A DNA stretch of 64,000 nucleotides from positions 372,001-436,000 of the forward strand of contig NZ_ATXT01000014.1 in the NCBI RefSeq assembly GCF_000421825.1, read 5' to 3'. Below are positions 24,722 through 33,787 of this stretch, in pieces. Under the pieces are notes generated by a model. It did no database searches. It was not told the origin of the DNA and saw nothing but the letters and a program-made list of their open reading frames with translations. The DNA comes from Humibacter albus DSM 18994. Lineage in GTDB: Bacteria > Actinomycetota > Actinomycetes > Actinomycetales > Microbacteriaceae. Position 1 is the stretch's first letter; each line of letters begins with the position of its first letter. The translations under genes and the position numbers were made by a program.

Positions 24722-26046
24722 GCGGGTTCGTGCTCCTCGTGGTCCGGCGTCTCATGCACGCCCGGACGGGACCAGCGGTGGCGCCCGTCCACGTACGCGG
24801 CGACGCACGTGCCGGCGCCGGCCTCGATCAGGTGGGCGACGGCATCCGGCACCGCGGTGACCGGAATGTCGAAGAACGCGAGATCTGCCACCGCGCCGAC
24901 ACCGAACTGGCCGAGCCGACGCGGGCCCACGTCGAGGCCGAGCGCGCGGGCCCCGCCGAGTGTGGCGGCGCCGAGCAGACGGGCGTGCAGGTCGTCGGCG
25001 CGGTACCCCTGCGCACGGGCATGCCCGTACAGGGCGCTCACGTCGGCCATCAGGTCGAGCGACGGGCTGGAGGAGAGCGAGTCGGTGCCGACCGCGATCG
25101 CGTTGCCCTCGCGCAGGTAGTCCGCCACCGGCGGCGGTTCCAGGCCGATGACCTCGTTGGAGCGCGGGCAGAGCGCCACGCTCGTGCCCCGCAGTCGTAG
25201 CAGCCGGCGGTCGCCCTCGGTGACGTAGACGCCGTGCGCGATGTGACAGTCCGGCCCGAGCACACCGAGCTGGTCGACGAACTCCGTGGCGCTGGTGCCG
25301 AATCCGAGCTGCCGCAGGGCGCGGAAGCTCTGCACGCCCGAGAACCGCCAGTTCTCGTGTCGCTCTCCGCCGTCGTCGGGCACGCGTTCGCCCTCGAACT
25401 GCGACTCGCCCAGATGGATGTGCAGGCGCAGTCCGCGCTCGCGCACGATGTCGGGGATCTCGTGCAGCGGGACCGTATCGAGCGAATAGGGCGCGTGCGG
25501 CGACAGGCCGGCGCCCGGCGTGGTGGGGATGCGGTCGAGCTCCGCCTCCACTTGCGCGCGGCCGTACTCGCGCCACGGGGCGTCTTCCCAGCTCATCACC
25601 TCCCAATAGGCGATGCCGTGCAACCCGGTGTCGCTGAGCACACCCGCTGCCTCCAGATCGGTGACGACGTCGGCAGCCGCGGTGACGCCCGAGGTGAGAA
25701 GCTGTGCGGCCCCGTCGATGGCATCCGATCGCCAGTCGTGGTCGCGTTCGTAGAGTGCGTCGAACGCCCGCGCCCATTCCTCGAAACCGCGGTACCGGCC
25801 ACGCCCGACCTCGGCCATGCCGGTGTATTGCAGGTGGGTGTGCGCGTTCACGAGCCCGGGGGTGAGGATGCCGTCGGCATGCGTCTCGGAGAACTCCTCA
25901 CCGCGTTCGCGCAGCGCCTCGAGCACCCATGCCCGATCGCCGACGTGCAGCACGCGGCCGTCGCGTACCGCGATCGCACCATCGAGAACGGGTGGTGCCG
26001 TCACCGGCAGCACGAGATCGGCGGAGAAGACGTGGATGCCGCTCAC
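24718..26046 (-). CDS. amidohydrolase-superfamily deaminase (SAH / aminofutalosine deaminase-like)
   Basis: 442 residues. The metal site of a cytosine/adenosine-deaminase-type amidohydrolase is complete: HxH in NAHTHLQY (69-71), His in RLHIHLGESQ, His in IAHGVYVTEGD and Asp in VGTDSLSS. The class includes S-adenosylhomocysteine deaminase, 5'-deoxyadenosine deaminase and aminodeoxyfutalosine deaminase. The GTG start overlaps the stop of the S-adenosylhomocysteinase-like gene, pointing to a substrate related to SAH or an adenosyl thioether. That assignment is inference from context. No menaquinone (mqn) genes are nearby, which argues against aminofutalosine. Confidence 0.8.
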   Translation of the reverse strand: MSGIHVFSADLVLPVTAPPVLDGAIAVRDGRVLHVGDRAWVLEALRERGEEFSETHADGILTPGLVNAHTHLQYTGMAEVGRGRYRGFEEWARAFDALYERDHDWRSDAIDGAAQLLTSGVTAAADVVTDLEAAGVLSDTGLHGIAYWEVMSWEDAPWREYGRAQVEAELDRIPTTPGAGLSPHAPYSLDTVPLHEIPDIVRERGLRLHIHLGESQFEGERVPDDGGERHENWRFSGVQSFRALRQLGFGTSATEFVDQLGVLGPDCHIAHGVYVTEGDRRLLRLRGTSVALCPRSNEVIGLEPPPVADYLREGNAIAVGTDSLSSSPSLDLMADVSALYGHARAQGYRADDLHARLLGAATLGGARALGLDVGPRRLGQFGVGAVADLAFFDIPVTAVPDAVAHLIEAGAGTCVAAYVDGRHRWSRPGVHETPDHEEHEPA

Positions 26047-27632
26047 ACCGCACCGCCGCGGCTGAAGTCCGGTCGTGCGCCGAGCGCTCGCCGCGCGATC
26101 TCGCGGTCGGCGTCCTCCGGCAACGGCAGCAGTCCGGCCGGGAGAGCGGTCGCCGGCGTCGTCGCGTTCAGGAGGGTTCGCACGGCTTGCAACTGCGCGG
26201 CGAACGAGAGGTCCATGATCTCGATCGGGTTGCCCTCGCCGGCGCTAATGTTGACGCACGCGCCGCCGGCGACGATCGTCACGGTGTGGCCGTCGGCGAA
26301 CGAGAACGTCTCGAGCGCGTCGCCCGCCGGCTCGACGCGCGCCGCGGCCCGTAGCCGGTCGACCTCGATCTCTTGATCGACGCCGCCTGCGACAGCGACG
26401 ACTGCACCATGCTTGGCCCGCCGCAAGAGCTCGAGCGTGATCGTGCTCACGACGCCCGTGGCCGAGATGATCACGCCGGCCTCGGCGACCACGGCCTCCG
26501 GAGTTCCGGTGCCGTAGCCGGCGAAGCGCGCGTCGAGCGTCGCACGAGGATCGATGTCAGCCACGAGAACGTGCGCGCCGAGCGCGCGGGCGAACTGCGC
26601 GACGCCCTGGCCGACCGGCCCGAACCCGAGGACGCCCACGGTGGTGTTCTCGAGCGAGTCCGGCACGGTGCTGGTGCTGGTGCTTGCACCTTCTAACAGA
26701 TCCGCCAGCGCGAAGACGCAGGACTGGCCTGTGCCGTAGCGGTTGTCGAACCGCGTCTTGGTCACGGCGTCGTTCACGGCGACCACGGGCATGCCGAGGT
26801 CGGTGCCGCGACGGGCTCTGCGCCGCAACGCCCGTACGCCGCTCGTCGTCTCCTCGGCGGCGCCAAGCATCGCCGAGGCGATTTCCGGGCGCTCATCGAG
26901 GGCCAGCTCGATGACGTGAGCACCGTCGTCGAGCAGTAGGTTGGGCCGGGTATCGAGAAGGCGCAGAGCGAGCTCGTGGTCTCTTTCGGCGTCGCCCGAG
27001 GCATCCGCGAACACCGGAACGCCCCGTTCTCGCAACTCGGCGGCCACCTCGGCGTCGGTCTCGTAGCGGTGCGAGAATACGGCGACATCGGCGCCGGCAT
27101 CCCGAAGGGCGAGGGCGAGGACCGCGGTCTTCGGCTCCAAAACCATGGACACGGCGATGAGCCTTCCGATCGCCGTGCCGTCGTCACGTAGCGCGGAGGA
27201 GAAGAATGCCGCCAGTGGCATATGCTCGCCGGCCCACGTGATGCGGCCCGCCGCTGCGGGCAGCGGCGCTCGAGCCGGAAGGTTTTCGGTCGCCGGTACG
27301 AGACCGACTCCGTCGAGCTCGAGGATGCCGTCCCGCGCGGCCAGCCGGGCGCGCGAGGCGACGCCGGCCGTCAGCCGACCGTCGAGATCGGCGACGAGCC
27401 TCGCTCCGCTCGCGATGGCATCCGGCCACGCGGTTGCGGATGTCGCGAACGCGTAGTCCGCACGAGACGCCGTCTCTCGCGCTCCGCATGCGTTCAGAAC
27501 CCGACGCACGGCATCCGCCCTTCCGTCGTCGCCGAGCACCGTGTACGAACGGCCGGTCAGGAGCAGGTTCGTCGCCCGGGCGAAGCGGCGAAGTGTCGTG
27601 CGGGCGAAGTGCAGATCAGCGGGGGAAGGCAC
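26043..27632 (-). CDS. divergent S-adenosylhomocysteine hydrolase-like protein with N-terminal extension
   Basis: 529 residues from a GTG. The SAHH core is clear: LEPKTAVLALALRDAGADV (166-184), LLDDGAH (Asp131-equivalent), GAAEETTSG (Glu156), VNDAVTKTRFDNRYG (Lys186, Asp190, Asn191), and Rossmann GVLGFGPVGQG (333-343). Two standard catalytic histidines are replaced: the His before the EPKT block (human His55) aligns with Val164, and the His of the NIGHFD motif (human His301) with Gly417 in VAVAGGVD. Residues 1-130 are extra. The part RFARATNLLLTGRSYTVLG resembles a decayed copy of the start of the SAHH NAD domain. It probably acts on an SAH-like compound made or consumed by the partner deaminase, but the reaction is uncertain. 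Confidence 0.75.
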   Translation of the reverse strand: MPSPADLHFARTTLRRFARATNLLLTGRSYTVLGDDGRADAVRRVLNACGARETASRADYAFATSATAWPDAIASGARLVADLDGRLTAGVASRARLAARDGILELDGVGLVPATENLPARAPLPAAAGRITWAGEHMPLAAFFSSALRDDGTAIGRLIAVSMVLEPKTAVLALALRDAGADVAVFSHRYETDAEVAAELRERGVPVFADASGDAERDHELALRLLDTRPNLLLDDGAHVIELALDERPEIASAMLGAAEETTSGVRALRRRARRGTDLGMPVVAVNDAVTKTRFDNRYGTGQSCVFALADLLEGASTSTSTVPDSLENTTVGVLGFGPVGQGVAQFARALGAHVLVADIDPRATLDARFAGYGTGTPEAVVAEAGVIISATGVVSTITLELLRRAKHGAVVAVAGGVDQEIEVDRLRAAARVEPAGDALETFSFADGHTVTIVAGGACVNISAGEGNPIEIMDLSFAAQLQAVRTLLNATTPATALPAGLLPLPEDADREIARRALGARPDFSRGGAV

Positions 27633-27694
27633 GAGACCAGCCTACGGAAGCGGCGGGATGGCCGTCGGCACGCGGAACGGCGTTGATGTCGGGC

Positions 27695-28651
27695 TCAGCG
27701 GCGCTTGACGCTCCCGGTCAGCTCGGCGACGGCATCCAATCGCGGCGGGCGCAGCAGCGCCCACGCTACGGCGATCACGATGAGCGAGAGAACCCAGATC
27801 GCGAAGCCGAACCAGCTCTCGTCGTCGCGCAAGCCGTACATGTGATTCAGGTTGCGCAACGGTGAGGTGAGCAGCACGAGCGCGACGTGCACGATGGTGA
27901 ATGCGACGAACCAGAACAGCACCGAGAAGTGCACGGTGCGCACGGTCGGGATCGGGAACGCCTTGTCGAGTGGGCGCAGCCGCACCGACAGGCCCGGGGT
28001 GAGCCGGATGCCCGTGAGCACGGCGAGCGGTGCCGCGATGAACACCGTGATGAAGTAGGTGAGCAGCTGCAGGGAGTTGTAGTTCACCCAGCCGTCTTCG
28101 TGCGGCCAGTGCAGTGAGGCGTATTGCAGTCCGGCGGAGATCGCGTTCGGAATGACGTCCCAGTGCACCGGGACGATGCGCACCCACTGTCCGGTGCAGA
28201 ACAGCAGCACGATGAACACGAGACCGATCAGCACCCAGAGGGAATTGACCGTGAGATGCCACCACGAGGTGAGCGTGATGCGCACCGGCGGGTTCGCCGT
28301 GCGGAAGAGCCGGTCGTTGTCGCGGATCCAGAACTCGTGGGGCCGCTTGCCGCTCTTGCGCGTGTGGTGGACGGACCAGCCGGAAAGCGCGATGAGCAGG
28401 AGGAAGGCTCCGCTCAGGAAGTGCAGGATCGCCAGCCAGAGCGGGAAACCGACGGGTGCCCAGGCCGGCAGCTCGCTGGTTCCCGGGTAGGTGCGGATGA
28501 AGTCCGCGACGGCCGGCACTGCCACGAACCAGCGGGCGGCGAGCACGACGAGAACGGCGCCGATCACGATGACCGGGACGACCCAGGTGAGCGGTCGCCA
28601 CCTGCTGCGCGTCACCGTCGCGATCTGCTCCTGCGTTGTCATCGGCTTCAC
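27695..28651 (-). CDS. cytochrome b/b6-like multi-helix membrane protein
   Basis: 318 residues with about six membrane helices. Histidines suited to haem ligation sit inside helices (LAILHFLSGAF, SWWHLTVNSLW, RTVHFSVLFWF, TIVHVALVLL), the pattern of the formate-dehydrogenase gamma / thiosulfate-reductase cytochrome b fold. Such subunits pass electrons between a periplasmic or cytoplasmic redox partner and quinone, but no partner enzyme lies adjacent. It lies 85 bp downstream of the universal stress gene and 62 bp upstream of the SAHH-like gene on the same strand, so it may belong to either transcription unit. ATG at 28642 is an alternative start. Confidence 0.72.
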   Translation of the reverse strand: MKPMTTQEQIATVTRSRWRPLTWVVPVIVIGAVLVVLAARWFVAVPAVADFIRTYPGTSELPAWAPVGFPLWLAILHFLSGAFLLLIALSGWSVHHTRKSGKRPHEFWIRDNDRLFRTANPPVRITLTSWWHLTVNSLWVLIGLVFIVLLFCTGQWVRIVPVHWDVIPNAISAGLQYASLHWPHEDGWVNYNSLQLLTYFITVFIAAPLAVLTGIRLTPGLSVRLRPLDKAFPIPTVRTVHFSVLFWFVAFTIVHVALVLLTSPLRNLNHMYGLRDDESWFGFAIWVLSLIVIAVAWALLRPPRLDAVAELTGSVKRR

Positions 28652-28736
28652 GATAGCGCGCGCGAATGGGGGCGAAGTGAGGGGTGCGACACGGTCGGTA
28701 ACCTCTCGGCCACGGCAGCGGGTGAGAGCGTGTGGA

Positions 28737-29264
28737 TCACTCCCAGGGCAGGCGCTCTCCGTGCGCGACGGGGTCGAGCGGAATGATGATCACCGGATGA
28801 TGCTGACGGTGTGCCAGATGGACTGCGACGGAGCCGTTGAAGAACTCGTGAGCGCTCGTGCGCAGACCGCGTTTGCGGGTGCCGACGATGATAGCGACCG
28901 CATCGACCTCATGCGCAAGACGCGCCAATTCGTGTGCTGGATCGCCCGCCAGGGCGTGCAGCGTCCAGGGCACGCCCGTCGGCGCGAGAATCGAGCCGAG
29001 GTGTGCTGCGAAGTCGGCGTCGAACTCCTCCGTGATCACCTCGGCGGTGTCGGGATCGATCGAGAAGGCGGCGACGCTGCCGTCGGAGTTGTGACCCGTC
29101 GTGTAGCGAGTGGGATCCACTGTGGCGATCACAAGAGACGCCCGCAGCATCGTGCCGAACCGGATCGCCTCTCGTATGACGTCATCCGGTTGTTCTCGCA
29201 CCACGCCGACCACCAGGTTCGGTCGTGCGGCCACGTCGTTGTCGGTCTCATGGTTTTCGGACAT
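28737..29264 (-). CDS. universal stress protein (UspA domain)
   Basis: 175 residues in a single USP fold. The ATP-binding signature near the end is VGTRKRGLRTSAHEFFNGSV, followed by HPVIIIP. A Shine-Dalgarno GGGAG precedes the ATG. It begins 42 bp after the last gene of the hydrogenase-related operon, with no terminator visible, so it should be co-transcribed from the same fluoride riboswitch. Usp genes are among those previously found downstream of fluoride riboswitches in other bacteria (recalled knowledge). Confidence 0.85.
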   Translation of the reverse strand: MSENHETDNDVAARPNLVVGVVREQPDDVIREAIRFGTMLRASLVIATVDPTRYTTGHNSDGSVAAFSIDPDTAEVITEEFDADFAAHLGSILAPTGVPWTLHALAGDPAHELARLAHEVDAVAIIVGTRKRGLRTSAHEFFNGSVAVHLAHRQHHPVIIIPLDPVAHGERLPWE

Positions 29265-29306
29265 GGCATTTCTCCCTTCCGGCGGAGAGGTCCTGTTCCT
29301 GCGCGT

Positions 29307-31400
29307 TCATCGGTTCACCGCCATCGACGTGACGACGGCGAGGATCGCGAGAAGCGCGATGAGCATGTAGGCGATGTAGGCATCCAGGCGCCCTGATTGC
29401 AGCCGTTGGGCGGTACGGACGATCCGCATGCCCAGCGGTATCAGCGGACGGTACAAGTACCGTTCTACGACGTCGACCACATCGATGGTGTAGCCGAGCC
29501 GTACTCCAGCCGGTCCACGCTGCTCGCCGCCGGTCTCGCCACCCGTCGCGATCTCCTCCCGGCGCAACTCGCCTCGTGTCATCAGGATCGCGGCGAGCAC
29601 CTTGCGCATCGGGTTCGCGAACGCGAACGAAGTGTAGCCGCGGCCGTTGATCACGCCGGGCGACGCCGAGCGCCACGGCGGGACCCGTCGCACCCGCAGG
29701 AATCTCCTCCCCGACAGTGCGAAGGCGAGGATGCCCACCAGCAATACGTAGGCCGGGATCATGATCCAGAGCCAGCTCGGCGACAGGGCTGAGAAGCCGG
29801 AATACACCGGCTGCAGAATCCAGGTACCGGTGACTGCTTTCGATACGTCGTCAGTAATAGGAAGGATGCCGGCAGCGATCATGCGCACCTGGAGCGGCGC
29901 GACGACGGCCGTTCCGAGGCATCCGGCCACGAGAAGGACGATCCCGCCGCGATGTGTGAGGCGCCGTTCGTAGACTCGTCGTTCTTGAGGGATGTCCTCT
30001 CCCGCATGACCGAACGCGGTCAGTGCGATCAGCCGCACGAAGGCGATCGTCGCCACCCCGATGGTGAGGGCGACGAGCACCCCTGCGACGGCCAGGCTCA
30101 GGTTGAGCGGCAGATCGTCGACGCGGAACTGCTGCATGAGTGCTTCGAGGATGAACCACTCCGAAGCGAAGCCTGCGGTCAGCGGGACACCCGCAAGGGT
30201 GAGGGATCCGATGACAAGCCCGGTTCCCGAGAACGGGAGCCGGCGCGCGATGGCACGGAGGCGATCGAGATCTGTCGTGAGGTAGGCATCCTCGATCGCG
30301 GCGGCGGAGACGAACAGGAGTGATTTGCCCAGCGCGTGCGCGCAGACCTGGGCCGTCGCCGCCAGGATCCCTGCGGCGACGAGTGCCGGCTCGTGTGCGA
30401 TGGCCCCTACCAGGCCAACGCCGTACGCGGTCACGATGAGTCCGGCATTCTCGACGCTCGACCAGGAGACGAGCGAGGCGAGGTCCGCGTTCACCGCGGC
30501 ATGGCTGATCCCCAGGAGCGCGGTGAGGCCGCCCACGACGAGCACGGCGCAGGCGAGCCAGGCCGGGGGAGTGCCCAGTATGTCGAGCGTGCGCCAGAGT
30601 GCGTAGAAGCCGACGTTGACGGCGCTTCCGGCGAGCAGGGCGCGGGCGGGCCCGGGCGCAGCGGCGTACCCGCGAGGGAGCCAGATGTGCAGTGGCATCA
30701 GGCCGACCTTCACGGCGAAGCCGACGATGAAGAGCACGTACGCCGTGTCGCGGATCAGGCGCGGGGACCCGGCGGCGATCCCGGCCAGGTCGAGTGTGTG
30801 GCTGTACGCGAAGAGAAGGGAGCCGGCGAGCAGGATTGCCGCACCGCTGAACCCGCTGAACCCACCCGTGAGCACGGCCGCCCATGCTCGTCCCCGCCGA
30901 TCGCGGTCGTAGCCGACGACCAGGTAGAAGGCGAACCCGAGACCCTCCCAGCCGAGAAGCAGCGTGAACAGGTCGCCGGCGGTGACGACGACCGCAGTGG
31001 CCAGAAGCACCAGTGCGATCCCGGCCGCGAGCCTCGGGCGCCGAACCATGCCGCGGGACGCAGCGGAGAGCAACACGGGTACGGCGACACCGAAGCTGAT
31101 CACCAGAAACAATGCGGAGAGACGGTCCAGACGCAACGTGGTCGTCGACACCAGCGTGCCCTGTACGACCTGAGCGCCGGAGGCGCCGATGGGGCCGGCG
31201 GCATCCGCGCTTCCGTCATCGGCCCCGGCCAGCACCAGCGAGCCGGCGACGACGAAGAGTACCGCGGCCGCGAGATTCAGGGCCCACGTGATGCCGGAGA
31301 TCGTGGAGGCCCCGGCGGGGCGCAGACGCGCCAGCCCGGCGAACCAGCCGAGCACGGCGGCGACGGCGGCGACGCCGATTCCGATCACCACGAGTGTCAT
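29307..31400 (-). CDS. antiporter-like (NuoL/HyfB-type) proton-translocating subunit of hydrogenase-related complex
   Basis: 697 residues from the ATG at 31400, which overlaps the small-subunit stop (ATGA). The proton_antipo_M core is visible: LLGWEGLGFAFYLVVGY (TM5 Glu), FAVKVGLMPLHIWLPRGYAA (TM7 Lys and discontinuous helix), ALGKSLLFVSAAAIED and LTLAGVPLTAGFASEWF. The C-terminal extension after about residue 560 ends in another helix (LDAYIAYMLIALLAILAVV), like HyfB/NuoL-type lateral helix proteins. It should conduct H+ or Na+ in the membrane arm. The 5' extension of the frame to 31787 is antisense shadow. Confidence 0.85.
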   Translation of the reverse strand: MTLVVIGIGVAAVAAVLGWFAGLARLRPAGASTISGITWALNLAAAVLFVVAGSLVLAGADDGSADAAGPIGASGAQVVQGTLVSTTTLRLDRLSALFLVISFGVAVPVLLSAASRGMVRRPRLAAGIALVLLATAVVVTAGDLFTLLLGWEGLGFAFYLVVGYDRDRRGRAWAAVLTGGFSGFSGAAILLAGSLLFAYSHTLDLAGIAAGSPRLIRDTAYVLFIVGFAVKVGLMPLHIWLPRGYAAAPGPARALLAGSAVNVGFYALWRTLDILGTPPAWLACAVLVVGGLTALLGISHAAVNADLASLVSWSSVENAGLIVTAYGVGLVGAIAHEPALVAAGILAATAQVCAHALGKSLLFVSAAAIEDAYLTTDLDRLRAIARRLPFSGTGLVIGSLTLAGVPLTAGFASEWFILEALMQQFRVDDLPLNLSLAVAGVLVALTIGVATIAFVRLIALTAFGHAGEDIPQERRVYERRLTHRGGIVLLVAGCLGTAVVAPLQVRMIAAGILPITDDVSKAVTGTWILQPVYSGFSALSPSWLWIMIPAYVLLVGILAFALSGRRFLRVRRVPPWRSASPGVINGRGYTSFAFANPMRKVLAAILMTRGELRREEIATGGETGGEQRGPAGVRLGYTIDVVDVVERYLYRPLIPLGMRIVRTAQRLQSGRLDAYIAYMLIALLAILAVVTSMAVNR

Positions 31401-32230
31401 GCGCGCCCTCCTCTGCGTGTTCGAAGACCCGACTCGTCGACCCGCCCCAGTGCGAGCAGGATGCCGTGCAGCACGCTGAACGGCGACGCGGGCGATCCCG
31501 GAACCCAGACATCCACTCCTCGGCCGCCGGACGCAAGGCGTGGTGCTATGCCGATCCCGTCCGTGTAGCCGCCGCCGACCAGACCGCCGCTGACGGCATC
31601 CGTACCCACCGCCATCACCACGATCGGCTCCGGCATGCCGTCGAGTGTGCGGCGCAGCGGTCCGGCCATGCCGTCGGTGCCGATGCCCGTGACCATCAGG
31701 ATGTCGGCGTGGCGGGGGCTGGCCGTGAAGAAGATGCCGAGGCGGTGGATGTCGTACACGGGTGACGAGAGCGCCTGCAGTTCCCACTCGTCGGAGCCGT
31801 CCGATCCGGCGTCGACGTGCCGGATGTGCACCGAACGGCCCAGGTGACGCACCCGGGCCTTCAGATCGGCCCGAAGCCGCTGCAGTGCCTCGTCGTTCTC
31901 CTCGTGCGCGCCGACGATCAGGCCCTCGCGACCCAGAGACGCCGTGGCGGAGCCCGGCTCGAACCGGAACGTCTCGGGCGCCAGTCGTGTGCAGCGACCG
32001 CAGAGGATGCAGCGTCCACGGTCGAGCGAGACCTCACCCGCTTCGACGGCGATGGCCCGGGTCGGGCATGCGTTTGCGGCGGCGAGCACCGCGGCGTCCG
32101 CAGCCGGCGCTGCATCCTCGGGCACGACGACCTCGACCGATGCGGGGAAGTCGTCGAAGTAAGCGTCGGGTCGGCGCGGCCATTTCGTGGTGACGGTGCC
32201 GTTCGCCAGTCCGTGTGGTGCCCAGGCCAT
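31397..32230 (-). CDS. NuoB/HyfI-like small subunit fused to a ferredoxin domain, proximal Fe-S cysteines missing
   Basis: 277 residues. The N-terminal ferredoxin-like part retains one [4Fe-4S] set: Cys54 in NACPTRAI and Cys74/77/80 in CILCGRC. The NuoB/hydrogenase small-subunit part is recognisable by HIRHVDAGSDGSDEWELQAL, GIFFTASPRHADILMVTG and VDVWVPGSPASP. In homologues these read DCGSCNGCE, GDCA and PGCPP. Here all four proximal-cluster (N2) cysteines are gone (Ala/Asp/Asp/Ser instead). The protein therefore cannot hold the proximal cluster, which breaks the electron path of a normal group-4 hydrogenase or complex I. It starts directly after the large-subunit stop. Confidence 0.85.
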   Translation of the reverse strand: MAWAPHGLANGTVTTKWPRRPDAYFDDFPASVEVVVPEDAAPAADAAVLAAANACPTRAIAVEAGEVSLDRGRCILCGRCTRLAPETFRFEPGSATASLGREGLIVGAHEENDEALQRLRADLKARVRHLGRSVHIRHVDAGSDGSDEWELQALSSPVYDIHRLGIFFTASPRHADILMVTGIGTDGMAGPLRRTLDGMPEPIVVMAVGTDAVSGGLVGGGYTDGIGIAPRLASGGRGVDVWVPGSPASPFSVLHGILLALGRVDESGLRTRRGGRA

Positions 32231-33787
32231 CTACATCGCCACCCCTGCATAGCTGAGGCCGAAGCTGGCCTCGATGAACGCGAAGTCGGTGAATACATCC
32301 GTGTGGAATGCATCGTGGAACGCGACCAGGTCGTGCAGCGCGGGGGATCGGGCGAGACAGCGTGCGATCACGCCGCCTTCGAAGCGCACCGAGTACAGCA
32401 CCTCGCCCTGAGGGCCCTCGGCGACGCCCAAGGCCGGGCCGTCGGGCACCGTCACCGGGCGGTCGCCCGACCATCTGCTGTCCTCGATCTGATCGAGCGC
32501 GACGACCGCGCGCTCGATGAGGTCGAACGACGTGTCCACTTCCTGCCATCGCACCCGGAGGCGTGCGCGGGCATCGCCGTCGGTGTCGAGTGCGGGCTCG
32601 GCGGGCAGGGGTAGCGACCGGTAGCCGTCGTACGGGTGCTGCCAGCGGGCATCCACCGCGTGAGCGCTGGCGCGGCCGATCGGCCCCACGAGTGCCCAGC
32701 GGCGGGCGTAGTCGGCGTCGAGCACTCCCGTACCGCGCAGGCGGTCGAGGAACGACGACGTGCGCATGACGCGCCGACGGTCGTCGAGGATGCGGTTCCT
32801 GAGACGGGACCAATCCGCGTCGAACGCGACGACGGGGTCGACGCGCGGCGCGCGAACGCCGCCCGGGATCACGGCCCCTCGACCGAACCTCGAGCCGGTG
32901 AGCGTCGACATCGTGCGCATGACGAGCTCCTTGTGCCACGCGAAGCGAGCGATCGCCACACTGAGTCCCGCGGCGTCGCTGAGCCGCATAGCGCATTCCA
33001 GGTGGTTCGCGATGCGCTCCAGCTCCGCATAGACGACCCTCAGGAGCCGTGCTCGTGGCGGCACGCGCGTGCCGGCCGCCGACTCGACCGCGTGGCTGAA
33101 TGCCAGGGCGTGGGCGACCGACGCGATCCCCTCGACACGTTCCGCCACGAGCACGGCGTCTTGTGGGGCCAGCGCCTCGAACCGCTTGGCGATGCCGCGG
33201 TGCTTGAAGTGTGGCCGAATGTTCAGGTGCGGGATGTCCTCTCCCGGTGTCTCGATCAGGAACTCGATCGACTCCGAGACGCCGGAGCGTACGGGTCCGA
33301 ACATGAGCGTGAGAAGACCGTGGCCGCGCAGGTCGACGGGGCCGGGAGCATCCGTGTCGGCGGAGACGATGAGTGCGCCGAGATCGGTGACGGGAGCGCC
33401 CGGTGCCGGCCGGTCGCTGCCCGGATGCAACGGCAGCAACAACGGGTCGGGCCGAGGATGCCCGGTCGGGATCAGCCCGGAGAGGTCGTACGCCGCACGC
33501 TCGTACCAGAACGCCGGCGGCACCTCGTTGGACAGAGACGGGTACGAGGCGGTTCCGTCGGCGTCGCGCTCGATGGTCGTCTCGATGAGTTCGAAGCCGT
33601 GATCGCCGTCGAGCACTGCGATCAGCCGGTCGCGGTCCGCGTACAGACCGGCGAAACGCGCCCCTTCCGTCACTGCTGCGACGACGCCGTCGTGCCAGGA
33701 TGCCGTGTCCGGGAGCGTCGTCACGCTCGGCGTCGTCAGCGGCGCTGTCGGTGCCGTCGGCGTCGCGTTGGTTCGCGCCTCGCTCAT
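32231..33787 (-). CDS. NuoCD/HycE-like large subunit without Ni-binding cysteines
   Basis: 518 residues. The N-terminal NuoC-like domain (about 30-150; FWYERAAYDLSGLIPTGHPR) is fused to a NuoD/hydrogenase large-subunit domain (FLIETPGEDIPHLNIRPHFK, LERIANHLECAMRL, GRGAVIPGGV), as in HycE/HyfG. The L1 site, ERxCGIC in hydrogenases, is ERVEGIA (216-222). The C-terminal L2 site, DPCxxC, is SFGLSYAG at the extreme end. All four Ni ligands are thus absent. This is the hallmark of energy-converting-hydrogenase-related (Ehr) complexes, not of a hydrogenase. ATG at 33787 overlaps the upstream stop (ATGA). Confidence 0.87.
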   Translation of the reverse strand: MSEARTNATPTAPTAPLTTPSVTTLPDTASWHDGVVAAVTEGARFAGLYADRDRLIAVLDGDHGFELIETTIERDADGTASYPSLSNEVPPAFWYERAAYDLSGLIPTGHPRPDPLLLPLHPGSDRPAPGAPVTDLGALIVSADTDAPGPVDLRGHGLLTLMFGPVRSGVSESIEFLIETPGEDIPHLNIRPHFKHRGIAKRFEALAPQDAVLVAERVEGIASVAHALAFSHAVESAAGTRVPPRARLLRVVYAELERIANHLECAMRLSDAAGLSVAIARFAWHKELVMRTMSTLTGSRFGRGAVIPGGVRAPRVDPVVAFDADWSRLRNRILDDRRRVMRTSSFLDRLRGTGVLDADYARRWALVGPIGRASAHAVDARWQHPYDGYRSLPLPAEPALDTDGDARARLRVRWQEVDTSFDLIERAVVALDQIEDSRWSGDRPVTVPDGPALGVAEGPQGEVLYSVRFEGGVIARCLARSPALHDLVAFHDAFHTDVFTDFAFIEASFGLSYAGVAM

